The position numbers and the translations under genes were made by a program. DNA of 10,309 nucleotides from assembly GCA_016871135.1 (NCBI GenBank), contig VFZQ01000119.1, positions 1-10,309 of the forward strand. The letters are read 5' to 3'. Of this stretch, positions 1-6,804 are shown piece after piece. Numbering within the stretch: position 1 is the stretch's first letter; every line of letters starts with the position of its first letter. The DNA comes from Acidobacteriota bacterium. Its GTDB lineage: Bacteria; Acidobacteriota; Terriglobia; Bryobacterales; Bryobacteraceae. The notes beneath the pieces are model-generated. The model saw only the letters and a program-made list of their open reading frames with translations, was not told where the DNA came from and did not search any database.

Positions 1-1
1 C

Positions 2-349
2 GTCCAAGCCGCGCAGAACACGCTGATCGAATCGATGAGCTACTTCTCTTATCCGGCCGCATTCACGATGGGCAACGTCGGGCGCAATACCTTCGATCGC
101 CAGCGTTTCATCGACACGCAGTTCTCGGCTTCGAAGGAGTGGAAGGTGAAGGAGCGCTACACGACCGAGTTCCGCTTCGACTTCCAGAACCCACTCAAAT
201 GGTTCAATCTATCCGCGCCAAATACAACCGTCAATTTCACCAACCCGGCGGCATTCGGAAAGGTCTCGACATCGACATCCGACGAAGGCACAACGGCGAA
301 CGCCGGCGGGCAGGGACTCATGAACATCACGATCACCTTCCGGTTCTAA
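2..349 (+). CDS. TonB-dependent receptor, Oar-like (C-terminal fragment)
   Basis: The frame is open from the first bases of the window, so the gene begins upstream and only its last ~115 residues are seen. The protein would be an outer-membrane beta-barrel that takes up a substrate with energy from TonB. The visible part has the recurring features of the acidobacterial Oar/carboxypeptidase-regulatory-like receptors: a GNVGRNTF turn, an alternating strand with FRFDFQNPLKWFNL (the place of the usual 'EFFNALNHPNF'), a PAAFGKVS segment and a glycine-rich loop. It ends in the strand NITITFRF with a terminal phenylalanine, the usual signal for outer-membrane barrel assembly. The N-terminal plug and carboxypeptidase-like domain are outside the window, so the substrate cannot be inferred. 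An internal ATG at 35 is not the start. The next gene on this strand begins about 115 bp downstream and is unrelated in function. Confidence 0.85.
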   Translation, partial: VQAAQNTLIESMSYFSYPAAFTMGNVGRNTFDRQRFIDTQFSASKEWKVKERYTTEFRFDFQNPLKWFNLSAPNTTVNFTNPAAFGKVSTSTSDEGTTANAGGQGLMNITITFRF

Positions 350-445
350 CCCACGGGCTAGCAGGTCACGCAGATTCCGTTGGCTTCGTGCGGAGCAAGA
401 GTCGGCGTGCCGTCGTGGCGAGAGCCCGGAGCGAATTGCGCCGAG

Positions 446-451
446 TACAAT
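446..451 (+). promoter_or_regulatory. putative -10 element before the aminotransferase
   Basis: TACAAT lies 13 bp before the ATG at 465, in the gap after the receptor gene (350-464). No convincing -35 hexamer sits 16-18 bp upstream. No Shine-Dalgarno sequence lies between it and the start codon. If real, transcription would begin around 458 and leave a leader of only a few bases. Nothing else was recognised in the gap: no tRNA and no stem with a T-tract. Confidence 0.35.
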
Positions 452-464
452 GCAATGTACGCCC

Positions 465-1757
465 ATGACGAAAGAAGAAATCATCCTCGCGCAACAGCAG
501 TGCCTTTTCCCCTGCGTGTTTCACTACTACGGCGAGCCGCTTGTGCTCGTGCGCGCCAAGGATCAGTATGTCTGGGACGCGGATGGCAACGAGTATCTCG
601 ATTTCTTCGGCGGCATTCTGACGGTCTCGGTCGGCCACTGCAATGATCGCGTCAACGCCGCCGTGCACAAGCAACTCGACACGCTGCAGCACGTATCGAC
701 GGTATTTGCGACCGAGCCGCAGGCCGCGCTCGCACGGACGATCTCGTCGATCGCGCCCGGTCCCGGCTGGAAGTCGTTCTTTACCAATAGCGGCACGGAA
801 GCCAATGAAACCGCGGTGATGGCCGCGCGGTGTTATACGGGATCGGATGAGATGATTGCCTTGCGGTGCTCGTATCACGGGCGGTCGGCGCTAACCATGG
901 CGGGCACCGGAAATGCGACGTGGCGTATCGGACCCGCGCTGCAAGCGGGTTTTGTGCACGCGCACAACGCCTACTGTTATCGTTGCCCCTTCGGGCTAAC
1001 GTATCCGAACTGCGAGTTGCGCTGTGCCACCGATCTGGACGAACTGATTCGGACGTCGACCAACGGACGCATCGCGGGACTAATCGCCGAGCCCATTCAA
1101 GGCGTCGGCGGCTTCATCACGCCGCCGCGCGAGTACTTCGGAATTGTTGCGGAGATCGTGAGAAAGTACGGCGGTGTCGTTATCTCTGACGAAGTGCAGA
1201 CGGCGTGGGGACGCACCGGCGACCACATGTGGGGCATGGACCAGTACGGCGTTGTTCCCGACGTGATCACCTCCGCGAAAGGGCTCGCTAACGGACTGCC
1301 GATCGGGTTAACGTCGGCTCGCGCCGAGATCGCCGATTCGATCAAGAAGCTGAGCATCTCGACGTTCGGTGGCGGGCCGATCGCCACCACGGCGGCGAAG
1401 GCCGTTCTCGATTTGATCGTCGAAGAGAAGCTGTCGTCGAATGCGGCGGTGATGGGGGCGTATCTGCGCGAAGGCTTATTGGCGCTGCAGGAGAAACACG
1501 AATTGATCGGCGATGTACGAGGCATGGGCCTGATGCAGGCCGTCGAACTCGTGCGCGACCGCAAGACGAAAGAACCGGCGACGGCCGAAACGGTGCGCGT
1601 AATGGAGGCCGCCCGCGATCAACGGTTGCTGATCGGCCGAGGCGGTTTGTCCGGCAACTGTCTGCGGATCTCTCCGCCGCTGAATATCATGCGGAGCGAC
1701 GTCGATTCGTTTCTTGGCCGATTAGACCGATCCCTGACGGCAGCAGCCTTGAGCTAA
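465..1757 (+). CDS. class III PLP-dependent aminotransferase (AGXT2-like)
   Basis: This is a cytoplasmic fold-type I aminotransferase that moves an amino group to a keto acid through pyridoxal phosphate. Numbered from an alternative ATG at 450, it shows YLDFFGGI near residue 49, the phosphate-binding GTEANE at 115-120, SYHGR at 141-145, DEVQTAWGRTG from Asp247 (pyridine nitrogen contact) and SAKGLANGLPIG with the Schiff-base Lys277. Length (430-435 residues) is normal. An insert with CYRCPFGLTYPNCELRC has cysteines at 176, 179, 188 and 192, a pattern I associate with alanine-glyoxylate aminotransferase 2-like proteins. I chose ATG 465 because the protein then begins MTKEEI and because ATG 450 overlaps the TACAAT hexamer; 450 remains possible. 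Neither has a Shine-Dalgarno site. The gene converges on aguA with a 4-bp stop overlap. Substrate (beta-alanine, putrescine-type diamine, glyoxylate) cannot be fixed from sequence; family call is firm, specificity is not. Confidence 0.9.
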   Translation: MTKEEIILAQQQCLFPCVFHYYGEPLVLVRAKDQYVWDADGNEYLDFFGGILTVSVGHCNDRVNAAVHKQLDTLQHVSTVFATEPQAALARTISSIAPGPGWKSFFTNSGTEANETAVMAARCYTGSDEMIALRCSYHGRSALTMAGTGNATWRIGPALQAGFVHAHNAYCYRCPFGLTYPNCELRCATDLDELIRTSTNGRIAGLIAEPIQGVGGFITPPREYFGIVAEIVRKYGGVVISDEVQTAWGRTGDHMWGMDQYGVVPDVITSAKGLANGLPIGLTSARAEIADSIKKLSISTFGGGPIATTAAKAVLDLIVEEKLSSNAAVMGAYLREGLLALQEKHELIGDVRGMGLMQAVELVRDRKTKEPATAETVRVMEAARDQRLLIGRGGLSGNCLRISPPLNIMRSDVDSFLGRLDRSLTAAALS

Positions 1758-1777
1758 ATCACGGCGGGCTGCTGCTG
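1738..1777. terminator. hairpin over convergent stop codons (possible bidirectional terminator)
   Basis: CAGCAGCC (1741-1748) is perfectly complementary to GGCTGCTG (1767-1774). Pairing extends outward by three more positions (1738-1740 with 1775-1777, one of them G-U), around an 18-nt loop that holds both stop codons. No T-tract follows on either strand, so it is not a canonical intrinsic terminator. The arms also encode the C-terminal ends of both proteins (TAAALS and QQQPAVI), so the symmetry could be a coding coincidence. Confidence 0.3.
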
Positions 1778-2770
1778 CGTCATGCAATGCAGCGTGCCGA
1801 GGCCCAGCACGAGGTCCGAGCAGTCGATGCCGCGTATTTCGCGGTCTTTGAACAGCCGTGCGAGCGTGTTCAATGCGACGCGGTCGTTCGGATCGTTAAA
1901 GGTCGGCACCAGGACTTGATGATTGGCGATGTAAAAGTTCGCGTAGCTCGCGGGCAGCAACTGGCCGGCGTAATAAACCGGCCGGGGCATCGGAAGAAAC
2001 GTAACTTCGAGGTCCTTGTACCTTTTCAATATCGCGGCGTTCGGATCCTTGCGCGGATGTTCGCTCGCAAGTACGACGCTCTTCGTAGATGTGAATCGCG
2101 CGAGATCGTCGACATGCCCGTGTGTGTCGTCGCCTTCGATTCCGTTCAACAGCCAGATTACGCGATCGAGTCCAAAGTACTCGCTCAACACTGCTTCAAT
2201 CTCCTCGCGAGTCAAATGCGGATTGCGAGCCTGAATCGGACTCAAAAGGCATTCTTCGGTTGTGAGTAAACTGCCCGCGCCGTTCACGTCGATTGATCCG
2301 CCTTCAAGAACGACGCGTTTTCCCTTCGCCATAGGAATCACACGCTTGCACTTTAGCGCTTTGGCGATCTGGGCCGGGAGCTTGTCGTCGCGTTGCCAGT
2401 TTGGATATTTTGCCCAACCGTTAAAGTGCCAGTCGGTGGCGACAAGCGCGCCGGAACCGGTCTCGAGTGTGAAGATCGGCGCTGTGTCACGAACCCAACT
2501 TCGGTCTGTGGAAAACTCATGGAAGTCTAGGTTTTTCCACAGGGCTCCTTCGCGCTTCGCGAGGCGCAAAATCAATTTTCGGCTGGCTTCGTTTGGACAA
2601 ACGATGTGGACGATTTCGTGCTGCGAAAACGCCGCGATGATCTTTGCGTAGACGAACGGGATCGGCGCGAACTTGCCGGGCCAATCCGATCTCTCATGCG
2701 GCCACGCGAGCCACGTTCCTTCGTGCGGTTCCCACTCGGCGGGCATCCGCCACTTTGCTACGCTCGCCAT
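1754..2770 (-). CDS. aguA: agmatine deiminase
   Basis: This cytoplasmic enzyme hydrolyses agmatine to N-carbamoylputrescine and ammonia, the step before AguB in putrescine synthesis. Numbered from the ATG at 2770 (338 residues), it opens with MPAEWEPHEGTWLAWPH at 9-25, then SWVRDTAPIF at 91-100, DWHFNGWAKY at 113-122, LEGGSIDVNG at 155-164, GDDTHGHVDD at 213-222 with the catalytic histidine, and GTLHCMTQQQPA with catalytic Cys329. These are the guanidino-modifying enzyme signatures of this family, and the length is usual. The start at 2770 overlaps aguB by 13 bp; a GGAG lies 13 nt before it, too far for an ideal ribosome site. The ATG at 2746 (MPAEWE) is an alternative that would remove the overlap. 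An open frame continues to 2860, but that part lies inside aguB and looks unlike the family. A peptidylarginine deiminase role is less likely given the adjacent aguB. Confidence 0.93.
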   Translation of the reverse strand: MASVAKWRMPAEWEPHEGTWLAWPHERSDWPGKFAPIPFVYAKIIAAFSQHEIVHIVCPNEASRKLILRLAKREGALWKNLDFHEFSTDRSWVRDTAPIFTLETGSGALVATDWHFNGWAKYPNWQRDDKLPAQIAKALKCKRVIPMAKGKRVVLEGGSIDVNGAGSLLTTEECLLSPIQARNPHLTREEIEAVLSEYFGLDRVIWLLNGIEGDDTHGHVDDLARFTSTKSVVLASEHPRKDPNAAILKRYKDLEVTFLPMPRPVYYAGQLLPASYANFYIANHQVLVPTFNDPNDRVALNTLARLFKDREIRGIDCSDLVLGLGTLHCMTQQQPAVI

Positions 2771-3651
2771 CGCTTCGTCAGATCTCCATAGTGATCGATG
2801 CGCCGGTCGCGGAAAAACGGCCAATTGCGCCGGGTTTCGTCGATCAGTTTTGGATCGCACTCCTGAACCAATATCTCTTCGCGATCATGCGACGCCCGTT
2901 GCAGCACGCGACCGAACGGATCACTAATGAACGAGTTACCGAAGAACTCGATGCCCGCGTCGTTCGGGCCTTTCTCGAAACCGATGCGATTCACCGCGCC
3001 GACATAAACCCCGTTGGCGATCGCGTGGCTGCGCTGAATCGTCATCCACGCATCGAGCTGCGAGGGGCCGTATTCTTCTTTTTCGGCCGGATGCCAACCG
3101 ATCGCGGTCGGATAAAACAAGATGTTCGCGCCGTCCATGGCCGTCAATCGCGCACCTTCGGGATACCACTGATCCCAACAAACCAACACGCCGATGCGGC
3201 CGAACTTCGTATCCCAGGCGCGGAAGCCGAGATCGCCTGGCGTGAAATAAAACTTTTCGAAATACAGCGGATCGTCGGGAATATGCATCTTGCGAAAGAT
3301 GCCGAGCATCTCGCCGCCGGCGTCGAGGATCGAAGCGGTGTTGTGATACAGGCCCTCGGCGCGCTTCTCAAACAGCGACGCGACGATGACGACATCGTGT
3401 TCTTTCGCCAACTTCGCCATCACCTCGGTCGACGGCCCAGGAATCGGCTCGGCCAAATCGAACAACCGCGCGTCTTCCTCGCGGCAAAAATACTGTGAGC
3501 GAAACAGCTCCTGCAAACACACGATCTGCGCGCCCGCGCGCGCAGCGTCGCGGACCTTCTCCGCGGCTTTTTCGAGGTTCTCCGCCGGGTCAGCCGAACA
3601 CGACATCTGCACTAGGCCGACGCGGAAAGGCCTCTGCGAAACATACGCCAT
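2758..3651 (-). CDS. aguB: N-carbamoylputrescine amidase (nitrilase superfamily)
   Basis: This carbon-nitrogen hydrolase converts N-carbamoylputrescine to putrescine, CO2 and ammonia in the cytoplasm. The 297-residue protein has the full nitrilase triad: Glu48 in CLQELF, Lys121 in FRKMHIPDDP and Cys158 in LVCWDQWYPE. The surrounding FYFTPGD, AIGWHP and FFGNSFISDPFGR segments fit the N-carbamoylputrescine amidase branch rather than generic nitrilases, and the length is typical. It is the upstream gene of the aguB-aguA pair; its stop lies inside the start of aguA, so translation is probably coupled. ATG 3651 is the only methionine before the conserved PFRVGLVQMSC strand. It is 14 bp from the divergent start of the M14 peptidase, so its promoter must lie within that gene or be nearly leaderless. 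A GAGAG lies ~9 nt upstream on this strand and is only a weak ribosome site. Confidence 0.93.
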   Translation of the reverse strand: MAYVSQRPFRVGLVQMSCSADPAENLEKAAEKVRDAARAGAQIVCLQELFRSQYFCREEDARLFDLAEPIPGPSTEVMAKLAKEHDVVIVASLFEKRAEGLYHNTASILDAGGEMLGIFRKMHIPDDPLYFEKFYFTPGDLGFRAWDTKFGRIGVLVCWDQWYPEGARLTAMDGANILFYPTAIGWHPAEKEEYGPSQLDAWMTIQRSHAIANGVYVGAVNRIGFEKGPNDAGIEFFGNSFISDPFGRVLQRASHDREEILVQECDPKLIDETRRNWPFFRDRRIDHYGDLTKRWRA

Positions 3652-3653
3652 AG

Positions 3654-3659
3654 TAAGAT
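3654..3659 (+). promoter_or_regulatory. putative -10 element of the M14 peptidase gene
   Basis: TAAGAT sits 6 bp before the ATG at 3666, in the 14-bp space between two divergent start codons. With a normal -10 to start distance, transcription would begin at or next to the ATG, giving a leaderless message. No Shine-Dalgarno sequence is present (the six bases before ATG are TCTCTC). A -35 box would lie inside aguB; none is convincing. Confidence 0.35.
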
Positions 3660-3665
3660 TCTCTC

Positions 3666-6107
3666 ATGGTCTCTCGAGTCGGCCTTTTCCTTTTCATCGG
3701 TGTTCTTAGCGCGGCGGTTCCTACCCCCACCGAGCACTTCGGTTATCGTCCCGGAACCGATTACAAACTCGCCGACTACACCGAAATCATCGGCTACTAC
3801 CAGAAGCTCGAGAAGGCGTCGGCGCGCATCAAGCTGATGCAGTATGGCAAGTCCTCGATGGGCAAGCCGATGTATGTGTCCATCATCAGTTCCGAAGACA
3901 CCATCCGCAATCTCGACAAATACAAAGAGATGAACAGGCGCATGGCGCTGGGCCTCGCGTCGAAGGAAGAAGCCGCGCGCATTGCGCGCGAGGGCAAGGT
4001 CTTCGTGTGGATCGACGCGGGCATCCACTCCTCGGAAGCGGCGTGTCCGCAGGGATCGCCGGAACTCGCCTACGCAATCGTCGCCGGCGAGTCCGATGAA
4101 GTGAAGCGCATCCGCGAGCGGGTGATCCTCGTGCATGTACCGGTTATCAATCCCGATGGCCAGGACATGATCGCGCACTGGTATCGCAAGAATCTCGGTA
4201 CGCCGCACGTCGAAGCCTCATTGCCCCAGCTTTATCAGAAATACTCCGGGCACGACAACAACCGCGATTGGTTCATGTTCAACCTCGAAGAGACGCGCCA
4301 CACCGGCCGGCTGCTGTTTCAAGAGTGGTTTCCGCAAATCATGTACAACCAGCACCAGGCGCCCGCATTTCCCGCGCGCATGTTCGTGCCGCCGTATGCC
4401 GAGCCGCTGAACCCCGCAATTCCGCAATCGGTGATGGAGGGCATCAACATGATCGGTTCGGCAATGCGCGAACGGTTGGCGCGCGAGGGGAAGACCGGCG
4501 TTCTGAGTTATCACGGCTTCGACGGCTGGTGGAACGGCGGCTTGCGCAGCGCGCCCGCGTTTCACAACATGCACGGCATCCTGACCGAGACCGCGATGCA
4601 GCCGTACGCGCAGCCGCGCGAATACAAGATCTCCGATTTTCCGGACCGATTCGCCAACGGCATCCCGACGAAGACGCCGACGATTTTCTACTCGCCGTGG
4701 CTCGGCGGCAAATGGACCGCGCGCGACGCGATCGACTACATGCAAACGGCCGACATGGCGATCTTAAATCTCGCCGCGTCGATGCAGGAACACTGGATTT
4801 ACAAAGCATGGGATCTCGCGACGCAGAACATCGAAAAAGGAAAGATGGCCGCGCCGTTCGCGTATGTCGTGTCGCCTGATCAGTGGGATCGATGGTCGGC
4901 GAACGAGATGCTGCGGCGGCTGCAACTCGGCGGACTTGATGTCGAACAGGCGAAGACCGAGATTCGTATTGGCGACAAGGTTTATCCCGCTGGCTCATAC
5001 GTAATTCGGGCCGCGCAGGCGTTCCGTTCGTACCTGGTCGATCTGATGGATCCGCAACATTATCCGGAGTTGCGCAGCGGAACGACCGGTCCGACCAAAC
5101 GTCCGTACGACGTCGCCGGCTGGACGCTTCCGATGCAGATGGGAGTGCGAGTCGACCGCATCAACGATCGATTCGACACATCATCGCTCGCTGCCGTGAA
5201 GGAGGTTCCGAAAGCGGAACTCCGACTCGATTCGCGCGAGAACGGCGCGTATTTGAAGCTCGCGCAGATGCTCGCTGCGGGCCAATCGGCGGGTTGGACC
5301 TCCGACGGCAAGCTCGTCGAAAGCGGTTACGCGTGGGAGCTTCGAAAGCCGCGCCTGGCTCTCTACAAGCCGTTCACCGCCAACATGGACACGGGTTGGA
5401 CCGAGTGGCTGCTCGATACGTTCAAGATCTCGTATACAACCCTCGACAACGCCGCGGTACAGTCGGGTCAGTTGCGCGGGAAATTCGACACGATTCTGTT
5501 CGCGCAGCAGAGCGTCGATTCGATCATGCACGGTCTTCGCGATAACGGCGGCGGCGACGAAGGCGACATGAACAATCCGAATCGCGGTGCGCCGCGGCCG
5601 CGGCCGGAACACGTCGGCGGCATCGGTGCGCAGGGCGTGGCGGCGATCGAAGCGTTCGTCCGCGAAGGCGGCACGCTGCTTACGTTATCGAGCGCCTCGG
5701 AGTTGCCAATGCAATTCCTGCCGCTTGCCGCGCGAACGTCGGCGCGCAGTTCGGAGACGGGGTTTTATTCGCCCGGTTCGTTGCTCCGCGCCACCGTCGA
5801 TACGACGAGCCCGATCGCGTTCGGCATGCAGAAGGACGCGATTGTGTTTTCGCAATCGGGACCGATCATGGACACCACGGGGCCGTCGGCGCGGTCGATT
5901 GTGAACTTCGCGCGTCGCGATTTGCTGGCTTCTGGATGGGTGAGCGGCGAGCGCGCCGTGCTTGGCAAGAGCGTGCTGGTCGAGGCGTTCCTCGGCAAGG
6001 GCCGCGTGGTGATGTACGGTTTCCGCGTGCAACATCGCGGGCAGCCGTTCGGCACGTTCAAGCTGTTGCTCAACGCGATTTATCTTGGCTCGGCGCGGCG
6101 CCAGTAG
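3666..6107 (+). CDS. secreted M14-family zinc carboxypeptidase-like protein
   Basis: This is a predicted exported metallopeptidase of 813 residues. Residues 1-17 form a short signal peptide: Arg4, a hydrophobic stretch (VGLFLFIGVL), then an SAA-type cleavage region. The M14 domain spans roughly 35-380. Zinc ligands are His121 and Glu124 in GIHSSEAA and His230 in YNQHQAP. Arg200 in GHDNNRDWF fits the substrate carboxylate site, and Glu308 in GILTETA is the likely general base. The rest is long for a plain carboxypeptidase: a linker with PDQWDRWSANEML near 410, then from about 560 an alpha/beta region (LYKPFTANMDTGWTEWLL, FDTILFAQQS, GIGAQGVAAIEAFVREGGTLL near 650-672, GKGRVVMYGFR near the end) resembling a class I glutamine amidotransferase-like fold. 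I see no obvious catalytic cysteine there. Natural substrates are unknown; peptide scavenging or cell-wall peptide trimming are both possible. The last 28 bp overlap the convergent glycosyltransferase gene. Confidence 0.88.
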   Translation: MVSRVGLFLFIGVLSAAVPTPTEHFGYRPGTDYKLADYTEIIGYYQKLEKASARIKLMQYGKSSMGKPMYVSIISSEDTIRNLDKYKEMNRRMALGLASKEEAARIAREGKVFVWIDAGIHSSEAACPQGSPELAYAIVAGESDEVKRIRERVILVHVPVINPDGQDMIAHWYRKNLGTPHVEASLPQLYQKYSGHDNNRDWFMFNLEETRHTGRLLFQEWFPQIMYNQHQAPAFPARMFVPPYAEPLNPAIPQSVMEGINMIGSAMRERLAREGKTGVLSYHGFDGWWNGGLRSAPAFHNMHGILTETAMQPYAQPREYKISDFPDRFANGIPTKTPTIFYSPWLGGKWTARDAIDYMQTADMAILNLAASMQEHWIYKAWDLATQNIEKGKMAAPFAYVVSPDQWDRWSANEMLRRLQLGGLDVEQAKTEIRIGDKVYPAGSYVIRAAQAFRSYLVDLMDPQHYPELRSGTTGPTKRPYDVAGWTLPMQMGVRVDRINDRFDTSSLAAVKEVPKAELRLDSRENGAYLKLAQMLAAGQSAGWTSDGKLVESGYAWELRKPRLALYKPFTANMDTGWTEWLLDTFKISYTTLDNAAVQSGQLRGKFDTILFAQQSVDSIMHGLRDNGGGDEGDMNNPNRGAPRPRPEHVGGIGAQGVAAIEAFVREGGTLLTLSSASELPMQFLPLAARTSARSSETGFYSPGSLLRATVDTTSPIAFGMQKDAIVFSQSGPIMDTTGPSARSIVNFARRDLLASGWVSGERAVLGKSVLVEAFLGKGRVVMYGFRVQHRGQPFGTFKLLLNAIYLGSARRQ

Positions 6108-6775
6108 CGGAACACCGTCGCCAAAATCACCCAGCCGGCGCGCAGTGACGCGCGCAGATTGCCAGAGACTTTGTTCTCGCCGGCGATGCGTTTGCGATAG
6201 CGAGTCGGCACTTCGAGAACACGCAGGCCATGTTGCAGCGCTTTGATCTGCATCTCGATGGTCCACCCGTAGTTGCGGTCTTGCATTCGCAGCGCGTCCA
6301 GCGCGTCTCGGCGGATCGCGCGGAACGGTCCGAGGTCTTCGTAGCGGTGGCCCCAGATCAATCGCATCAAGAAGCATGCGAGCTTGTTTCCGAATTCCTG
6401 ATGCGGCAGTAGCGCGCCCTTTTCGCCGATGCGCCGGCCCAGTACAAGATCGCGCTCGCCGCACGCGATCGGATCGATCAGCAGCGAAAGTTCCGACGGA
6501 TCTTCGGAAAGGTCCGCCTGCATCCAAACGACGATTTCGATCTCCGCCGGCAGCGCCGAGATGGCCTTTAGCGAGACTGCGCCGTAACCGCGCACCGGTT
6601 CCGACACGACAACGGCGCCGCGCTCGCGCGCCACTTGCGCCGTCGCGTCGGTCGAACCGTTGTCGGCGACGATGATGGTATGAAACAAATCTCGAGGTAA
6701 CGCGTCTAAGAGGGAAGGCAAACATGCCTCTTCGTTCAGTGCCGGAATGATGAGCCCCACCGATTTGCCGTTCAT
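6080..6775 (-). CDS. family 2 glycosyltransferase (DPM1-like)
   Basis: This inverting GT-A glycosyltransferase of 231 residues probably moves a sugar from a nucleotide donor to a polyprenyl phosphate or glycan acceptor at the inner membrane face. It begins with the GT-A nucleotide-binding strand GLIIPALNEE (7-16) and VADNGSTDAT (36-45). A VRGYGAV loop follows at 61-67, then the metal site region WMQADLSEDP (84-93), DLGPFRAIRRDAL, and the C-terminal basic stretch RYRKRIAGENKVSGNLRASLRAG, close to dolichyl/undecaprenyl-phosphate sugar transferases. The usual first acidic residue of the DxD motif is Gln86 here, with Asp88 kept. There are no clear transmembrane helices, so it would be soluble or peripheral. 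The start at 6775 has no strong ribosome site and is 29 bp from the divergent lepB start. Donor and acceptor cannot be assigned. Confidence 0.87.
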   Translation of the reverse strand: MNGKSVGLIIPALNEEACLPSLLDALPRDLFHTIIVADNGSTDATAQVARERGAVVVSEPVRGYGAVSLKAISALPAEIEIVVWMQADLSEDPSELSLLIDPIACGERDLVLGRRIGEKGALLPHQEFGNKLACFLMRLIWGHRYEDLGPFRAIRRDALDALRMQDRNYGWTIEMQIKALQHGLRVLEVPTRYRKRIAGENKVSGNLRASLRAGWVILATVFRYWRRAEPR

Positions 6776-6782
6776 TTCACGT

Positions 6783-6788
6783 TACAAT
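6783..6788 (+). promoter_or_regulatory. putative -10 element of lepB
   Basis: TACAAT, in the 29-bp gap between the glycosyltransferase and lepB starts, lies 16 bp before the GTG at 6805, giving a predicted leader of about 10 bases. No Shine-Dalgarno sequence and no good -35 box were found. It is the same hexamer as the one before the aminotransferase gene. Confidence 0.38.
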
Positions 6789-6804
6789 TCAGCGTAGTAG
6801 ATCC

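Noticed and set aside
350..449. Possible tRNA or terminator in the gap after the receptor gene
   Set aside because: No cloverleaf or T-loop signature; the only complementarity (CGGGCT with AGCCCG, about 60 nt apart) is too short and distant.
2771..2860. Extending aguA upstream to an ATG at 2860
   Set aside because: The extra 30 residues lie within aguB in another frame, do not resemble the agmatine deiminase N-terminus, and would create a 100-bp overlap.
2644..3498. 284-codon open frame on the plus strand opposite aguB and aguA
   Set aside because: It is antisense to two genes with complete catalytic motifs, resembles no family and is arginine-rich, as expected of a shadow frame in GC-rich DNA.
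3526..3545. Perfect 8-bp hairpin with a 4-nt loop (CTGCGCGC / GCGCGCAG) in aguB
   Set aside because: It encodes an ordinary Ala/Arg/Gly-rich helix (DAARAGAQ); alternating GC codons readily create such symmetry.
3974..3990. CGCGCGC-ATT-GCGCGCG inverted repeat in the peptidase gene
   Set aside because: It lies in the AARIAREG codons, and GC-alternating sequence is self-complementary by chance.
5685..6725. 346-codon open frame on the minus strand spanning the peptidase end and the glycosyltransferase
   Set aside because: It runs through two well-supported genes in another frame and is low-complexity Arg/Ala-rich with no recognisable domain.
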